Source of the DNA: Carya illinoinensis
Taxonomy: Eukaryota > Streptophyta > Magnoliopsida > Fagales > Juglandaceae
DNA length: 64,000 bases
NCBI RefSeq assembly: GCF_018687715.1
Contig: NC_056753.1
Span: forward strand, 13,327,001-13,391,000
Direction: 5' to 3'
In this document: in pieces, positions 58,520 to 64,000 of the stretch
Layout of the letters: each line of letters begins with the position of its first letter
Numbering within the stretch: position 1 is the stretch's first letter
Translations under genes and position numbers: made by a program
Notes under the pieces: model-generated
Told to the model about the DNA's origin: nothing
The model's database searches: none
What the model saw: the letters and a program-made list of their open reading frames with translations, nothing else

Positions 58520-59508
58520 GTTGTTTTTCCTTCTTTACAGTTTTCTTTACTTGCTTTGTTTTTATTTGTTCATTTGCTTTGATTTTATATTTCATGTTGA
58601 TTGTTTGTTTTGCTTGCTTAGTTCTGTGCACTTTGTTTTCTTTCATTCGATTCATTGAGGACTATGTCTCTCACTAGTTGGTGAGTAGCATGTGTGCACA
58701 TATAAAAAAAAAATTGTGAAATTTGAGCATCTTGGTGGAGTAGTTGAGCGGGATCATTTGTGAAGATTTATTTTCAAGCTTAAACATAGAGCATGATTTT
58801 TGATGCATCATATTATATTGATATGTGGCTTGAAACACCAGGATGTTATAGTTATTGAGATGAAACTTGATAAAAATTTTTGTAGAACGAAAGGCAAAGT
58901 TTGAAGGACATTTTGCACATGCTTACGCTTGTAGTGTTCCTTATTTACCATTCATTGATTTAATACTGGAGAAGTAAACTGCAGTAAACTGTAGGACTAC
59001 CGAGCCATGCCAAAAAGAAAAAGAAAAGAAAAGAGAAAGGATTGAAAAAAAAAAAGGAAAGAGAAAATGAATAAAGGCGACTTAGTGAACTTTCCTAAGT
59101 AAAAAGGGCTAGAAACAGTTACCCAAGACTTTGGGGGTTGAGTGTTCAACCTTTAAACAGAGTTGGCGTGAAAACTGCTAGTCCCTTAGGCTTTGAGGTA
59201 GTTAGAATCAATAATGATTAATCTTAAGGTTGAAACATCCTATGATAAATCATGTTTATTAGTGAGGAACACACAGAGGTCTAGCTCCACACACACATTT
59301 GAGTCCTGAGATATTTGCCTTAATTCTATGTGAAAGATTGTTGAGATAGTCTTGGTGGGTATAACCCTTGGGGGTTGAGTAGTAACATGTCACTTTTGTG
59401 AGAATTCAGAATTGTGTTTGATTGTTTTTGTTTGGATTTCGATCTTTATGCAATATTCATCTCAATTAATTTTCACTATTTTGCTCAAGGATTAGCAAAA
59501 TGTTAGTT

Positions 59509-59516
59509 GGGGGGTG
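59509..59516 (+). other. Polypurine tract of the Athila/Tat-like element
   Basis: GGGGGGTG directly precedes the TGATTGAG start of the 3' LTR. The upstream AGTTGGGGGGTG phrase is typical for this element group. Confidence 0.75.
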
Positions 59517-61932
59517 TGATTGAGCTGAAATATTGCATATTTTAGCTATTTAAAACCAGTGTATTTTAAATTCATCATGACATTATTATTGGTTTTAAAT
59601 GAAAAAATGATTAATAAGGATAAATCAAAGTTGTGATTTTAATTGATTAAAAGCATGAATTTCTGCTTAAATTCTACCAACTATTGATTACTGTGCATTC
59701 TAGTCCATAATTTTTCTTGCTTTCCATTATCATTTGCGTTTGCACCATTGTTTTTCTTGTTCTTCATGTTCATAAAGTTTCTTGAGCTATCTTTCCATCT
59801 TTTGGGTTCAATCCATGAATCTCAAAAGATAGAAGCACTTCTTGCCATCCGTGAATGGAAGTTGCTCAAGCTAATTTTTCATTTGTGTTATTTTGTTATT
59901 GAGTGTTTTCTTTTTTTTAATCTCCATCTCCATTTTTCGTGCATACCATGGTTCATTATGTTCATGCCTTGTTCATACTTTGTCTTGAGCTTTCCCATCC
60001 CTCATTTCCCTCAAAACTCACGGATCCCTTTTTCACACTCAAATAAATCCACCAACTCATTTCCAACCCACCTAAATTATACATTAATTAGAAGGTTGCT
60101 TGTTTGGCTTAACTTACATCGGTTGGTGCAGCTAAATTAAGGTGAGGAACATGTGATGGGAAGGAAGAAGTCATCAAATGCTGCTGCTGTCCACCAACTG
60201 CTGTCCACCGAAATGCTTGAAGTAGAGTGCCATATTCAACAAGAGAAGTTAGCTGTGAATTGTGATTGGGAGAAGTTTGGTGCCGACTTAATATATAAAT
60301 ATATTGCTGGATGAAAAGAGAAAAGAGAGGTTTGGGATGTGCTGGAGTTGAAGGGAGACGTGTAGGCCAATGCTGATTGGTTTGAATTTTCTGGAGGTGG
60401 AAAGGTGAAGCCGGCTGGAGTAATCTGGATTAATTTGATTGAAGGGGGAATGAATTGTGAGGGAGTTTGGACCGACTAGAAGCAGATATATATATATATA
60501 TATATATATATTGCTGGACGTAAATAAGAGAGAAAGGGGAGCAGTAGGTGGGTGAGTGTTGTGTGCTGAAATTGAAAAAAAAAAAAAAAACAGATTGAAT
60601 GAATTTTCAACAAGTTAGGCATGAAGTTAGGCATGAAGAACCGTGTTGGACTTGGTTGATTGGAATAAAATGAAAGAGAAGAAATGCAAGAGGCGGCAAT
60701 AAAAGATTAAATACAAGAGGTAGCCGAATTAAGGTGTGAATGTAAGATTGAAGTGTGAAACCAATTGAGTGTGAATGCAAGAGGTGGCTGTATTAAGGTG
60801 TGAATGCAAGATTGAAGTGTGAAACCAATTGAATGTGAGATGCAACTAGCCAAGATGTTCTGCTATAAAAGGATGCAGTCCGAAGCTTACAAGACACAAC
60901 TCAAAACTTAGACATCTACAACTTACAACACACAACTACAATTTTCTGCTTTTGTTATTTCTTTGTTATGTACTTGAAAGAATTAGCTCCTTTTTGTTTT
61001 TGGAAATTTTGTTTCTCCTTTTAGTTTCAATACTTTGTTGTTTTAGAATTTTTTATTAAGTGTATTAATATTTGTTCTAGAATTTTATTTCATTAAGAGT
61101 AATACCTTAATATTAAGTGTGCTATTTTGTTTCATGTAACAAAAGAATTGTTTTAGAAGTTTTAATCAAGTGTGTTAGTTTGTTTCAAAAAATTGTTTTA
61201 GAAGTTCTCATTAATTGTGTTACCTTAATTTATTGCAAGAAATGTTTGGTTGTAAGCTTTTGTTTTTTTTGTTTTTGATTTTTCTGAAACATCATATGTG
61301 AGAAGTTGTTTCCTTTTTGTTTTGAATTTCAATTGAATAGTGAAAGGAAGTTTTCGTTTAGACTTTTCGTTCTCTATTTTTATTTAACTTCAGTTTAAAG
61401 TTTATAGAATACTTTTGAGATATTTTTTTACTTAGAAGTTTGGGTAATTTATTTTCTGTTTACGTATTTCGTGTTATTTATTTTTCTTATTTCTTTAAGT
61501 TTTCATTTAATAGTGATTACAATTGTTATGTGTTATTTTGAGAATTTGTGATTTAATTACAAAGATGAATTCTAGAATCTTGGTTTTGGGCATTTTCAAT
61601 TTTCAGTTTATATTTTGTCAATTATTTTCTAATTTAGTTTAATGCTTAATTTAGTTTTATTAATTTCTGAGTTTAATCTATTAGTCCTTTACATTCCAAT
61701 TCGACAATCAAAATCAAAAGACATGAATCTAGTCCATGACTAGTACCCTTTTTCATCCATTGCACATACCATCATTTTATTTTCTTTTTGTGAAGTTTTT
61801 CACATTTTTTCAACGAGTTTAATTTTAAGCAACTTTCCCTGTGGAGACGATCTAGGAATTTATTCCTAATTATTACACGACATCCTCCTGCACTTGGGAT
61901 AGCATTAGTGCTACTCATTTTTGAGTGAGTCA
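59517..61932 (+). repeat. 3' LTR of the Athila/Tat-like element
   Basis: It is collinear with 55671-58068 and ends GAGTGAGTCA before the GTCAA duplication. The TA microsatellite is longer here (about 60486-60511). The open frame 59748-60140 corresponds to the one in the 5' LTR, and an indel alters it, which argues against coding. Confidence 0.95.
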
Positions 61933-61937
61933 GTCAA

Positions 61938-63411
61938 TTTCTTCAAAGCTAAATATGTGGGATCGAAACCTTGGTTATTAATTGATGATGCTAAAGGTTC
62001 AAGATTTTGGAGAATGACTGCTCGCTGTATTCCTTTGGTTTTGAATAGTTCTAAATGGAGAGTTAAAGAAGGAGATATTTATTTTTGGTATGATAAATGG
62101 CGGGATAATGGTCCTTTGATAAATGAATTGCCTCTTGTGGGTCAACCTTTGATGAAAATCAAAGAATGCCGTTTGTCTGATGGATGGGATGTGAACTTGC
62201 TTGAAAATTTAGTAGGATTAGAGAATGTTGATGATATCCTTGTCTCATTATCTGGCCCTAATTCGGGTAAGGACGTTCTTGTCTGGACCCAATCAGAGGA
62301 AGGGTTGTTTTCAGTTCAGTCTGCATGGCAGTGTATTAGAGTTAGAGGCAATTCGTTTGAATGGCATTCTTGGATTTGGCATAATAGTCTTCCGTTGAAA
62401 ATGTCTATTATTTTCTGGAAGGTTTGGCACAGGGCTTTGATTGTGGATGATAGGCTGCGTTGAGTTGGTATTCCTATTGTCTCCAAATGTGATTGTTGCT
62501 GTGTTGGTCACTATGAAGACATAAATCATGTTCTCTTTGAGGGCGATTTTCCAAGAAAAATTTGGCAAACGTTCTCTAATCTTTTTGGGTTACCAATGGG
62601 TAGAAATTGGGAACAACATGTTTCCTCTTGGTTCTGGCGTGCTAAGTCATCTTCTCAGGTGGGAGTTATTGTGGGCCTCATGCCTATCATTATTACCTGG
62701 AGACTTTGGAGGCGAAGATGTCTAGCAAGAATGGAGGGTTCTTTAGAATCCTTTGATATGGTATTTAAGTCAATATCTTTTTGGGTTCGATCGCTTGGTC
62801 TTATGGGTGATAAGTATCATACTTTATCTCGTTTTGATAGCATGATCCTGGAGGCTTTACGCATTAGACCAATTCCTTTAAAAGAAAGGGCTTGTAAAGT
62901 GGTGCAGTGGCATAAACCTCCATCAGGATGGTTTAAATTGAACACAGATGGAAGTAGTCTTGGGAACCCGGGTTCTTGTGGTACGGGTGGTGTTATTCGC
63001 AATGCTACTGGACAGCTAGTGAAAGCCTTTGCCTCTCCTAGTGGTATGGGTTCTAATAATAAAGCAGAACTCCTTGCTCTTTTATATGGCCTGCGGGTGT
63101 GTATTTCTCTCCATCTTTCTAATGTAATTGTAGAGGTTGACTTAATGGTGATTATTTCGTGGTGGCATAGAGGTCGTTGTGGGGTTTGGTATTTGGAGGA
63201 TTATTGGGATGAAATTGTCGTTTTAGCCCATTCCGTTAATTGTAAATTCCAGCATGTCCTACAGGAAGGTAACAAAGTAGCGGATTGGTTGGCTAAAGCT
63301 AGCGCGGCTGGTGCTTCTTCAGATTATTCTCATACGTCTTCCATGCCTCGGGTTCTCCGAGGCTTGATTCGGTTAGATTTATTAGGGATTCCTTCTATAC
63401 GTTGTTGTTAA
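61938..63411 (+). pseudogene. LINE-3 ORF2, zf-RVT and RNase H part
   Basis: The frame resumes with FFKAKYVGSKPWLL, then GDIYFWYDKW and WIWHNSLPLKMSIIFWKVWH, the zf-RVT region. A TGA at 62461-62463 interrupts it and the same frame continues. The RNase H domain (about 62930-63300) is well kept: LNTDGSSLGNPG, NNKAELLAL, VIVEVDLMVI and NKVADWLAK supply the Asp-Glu-Asp-Asp set. The frame ends with TAA at 63409. It removes RNA from RNA:DNA hybrids in functional relatives. The stop and the LTR insertion make this copy dead. Confidence 0.85.
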
Positions 63412-63577
63412 GGTTCGTAGTTTCTTTTTTCCGGTTAATGTTTCTTTCTTGTTTTGTTTGGAAGTGTTTTTTTGTTACCATGGTTTTCCTCCGTCATAAG
63501 TGAGGGTTTTATTAATAAACTTGGGCGGGCATCACTATTGGACATGTGATTGCTCACTCTTCTTAAAAAAAAAAAAG

Positions 63578-64000
63578 GCTTCTACCATAAGTGGAGATAG
63601 GCTACTGCAGAAAGGATCAAGTACTCGATCAGCTGTGCTAAAAGCTGACTTAGAGGCCACTGTAGATATTGGAACTGCAAGAACACCTCGCACAACTCTT
63701 GAAAGCACAGGATATCTAATGCAGTTAATCTTCCACCAATTTTACAAGTTGAATTTTGCATTATCTTCTTCACATTTTTCAGTTGAATACCTTTCTAATT
63801 CAGATTTAGTCTCCAAAGAGTTCTCCGACTCTAAACGCTTCTTAATTTTTGCATATATATATAATCCCATTGATCCGAAATCATCTTGACCTACCCTAGG
63901 ATTTGAACTTGTAGTACTAGCCCATCCCTCGTTTGATTGACTCATACTTTGATCTTGTGCCCTAACATCACTTCTGTCATTTACACAATAAATCGTATAA
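63578..64000 (-). pseudogene. hAT transposase, C-terminal dimerisation segment (continues off the window)
   Basis: Open from the window edge, it reads SELERYSTEKCEEDNAKFNL, then a TAA where one residue would be expected, then NWWKIN, RYPVLSRVVRGVLAVPISTV, ASKSAFST and RVLDPFCSSLSP, the conserved hAT C-terminal dimerisation motif. The stop, and Lys in place of the usual Glu of ASESAFS, show decay. The frame ends at VEA against the LINE poly(A). The DDE-type catalytic core would lie beyond 64000. Confidence 0.85.

Larger units (their letters stand above)
55671..61932 (+). mobile_element. Young non-autonomous LTR retrotransposon (Athila/Tat-like), 6262 bp
   Basis: Two direct LTRs of 2398 and 2416 bp (TG...CA ends) flank a 1448-bp interior. 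A perfect 5-bp duplication GTCAA lies at 55666-55670 and 61933-61937. The primer site matches the tRNA-Asp type used by Athila, and a G-rich polypurine tract precedes the 3' LTR. The LTRs differ by few changes, so insertion seems recent. The interior has one short ORF and no protease, reverse transcriptase, RNase H or integrase core, so it depends on proteins from elsewhere. Confidence 0.92.
55351..63577 (+). mobile_element. 5'-truncated LINE (LINE-3 copy) inside the hAT transposon, itself split by an LTR element
   Basis: LINE sequence begins at about 55351 inside the C-terminal reverse transcriptase region and ends with a poly(A) run at 63566-63577. The hAT coding sequence stops at one edge and resumes at the other. 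A short duplication AAAGG is possible (55346-55350), but it overlaps the poly(A) and is ambiguous. Without the 6.3-kb LTR element the insert is about 2 kb. Confidence 0.85.
54235..64000 (-). mobile_element. hAT transposon (minus strand), split by LINE-3; right end beyond the window
   Basis: The left end TAGGGGTGTAACGGGTCCGG with following CGGTTCGGTCC words is a hAT-type terminus. The terminal transposase exons lie at 55100-55350, and the preceding transposase segment resumes at 63578 after the LINE and runs to the window end. The outer left octamer would be AACGTAAA (54227-54234), but its partner is out of view. Between 54300 and 55000 lies an A-rich 3' region with many TCTGCTATAAAAAA-like and AAGTCCAAATTAC repeats. 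Confidence 0.85.

Noticed and set aside
63742..63945. Small independent gene suggested by a 67-codon frame
   Set aside because: The frame is open upstream to the window edge, and its sequence plus the following segment match the hAT transposase C-terminal region.
1..64000. CRISPR arrays, bacterial operons, tRNA and rRNA genes
   Set aside because: No regularly spaced short repeats, tRNA cloverleaf-like A/B boxes or rRNA stretches were seen. The content is plant nuclear DNA. A tRNAscan run would be needed to exclude tRNAs formally.

Overview
This window is repeat-dominated nuclear DNA from a woody eudicot. The spliced plant RNA-binding gene, the plant L1-type LINEs with DUF4283/zinc-knuckle ORF1, the chromovirus and Athila/Tat-like LTR elements and the hAT elements all support a plant. 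A short AT-rich MITE at 41859-42026 reminds me of elements common in Fagales such as Juglans and Carya, but that is recollection and was not tested. I see no tRNA, rRNA, CRISPR array or bacterial-type operon.

Region by region. (a) 1-18557 is a pile of old retroelements. An L1 LINE fragment on the minus strand (903 to about 4190) lies between two LTR ends that face each other. An LTR of about 3.7 kb (LTR-X, 4578-5461 plus 15735-18557) is split by a deleted Ty3/gypsy chromovirus (5462-15729, minus strand, 5-bp target duplication AACAC). The 3' LTR of that chromovirus is itself split by a solo-type LTR (5875-9944). (b) 20811-28286 is a complete non-autonomous LTR element (LARD type) with 2.2-kb LTRs, an initiator-Met-tRNA-type primer site and a 3-kb internal region without gag or pol. 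(c) 28292-35740 holds LTR-like sequence, a LINE 3' fragment hit by a hAT-type MITE, a second hAT-type element and a 55-bp inverted-repeat element carrying duplicated exon/intron-like pieces. (d) 36178-42774 (minus) is the only convincing host gene: eight exons encoding a two-RRM RNA-binding protein of about 312 residues. Its 4.2-kb fifth intron is full of transposon debris. (e) 43431-51358 (minus) is a near full-length L1 LINE with a perfect 15-bp target duplication. Its reverse-transcriptase core is replaced by about 2.5 kb of unrelated, exon-like sequence ending in a palindromic DNA-transposon-like terminus. (f) 51374-54234 is intergenic, with a foldback MITE, an LTR-X family fragment and a GRF-zinc-finger fragment. 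(g) 54235-64000 is a three-layer nest. A hAT transposon (minus) is split by a 5'-truncated LINE (plus, 55351-63577), and the LINE is split by a young non-autonomous LTR retrotransposon (55671-61932, TSD GTCAA, tRNA-Asp-like primer site). That element's only ORF appears to fuse a gag leader to an integrase tail.

Apart from the RRM gene nothing here looks like a working host pathway. The interest lies in the nesting order, which target-site duplications and interrupted reading frames fix, and in the non-autonomous elements that must depend on proteins encoded elsewhere. All coordinates were read by eye; percent identities, insertion ages and database family names were not computed.
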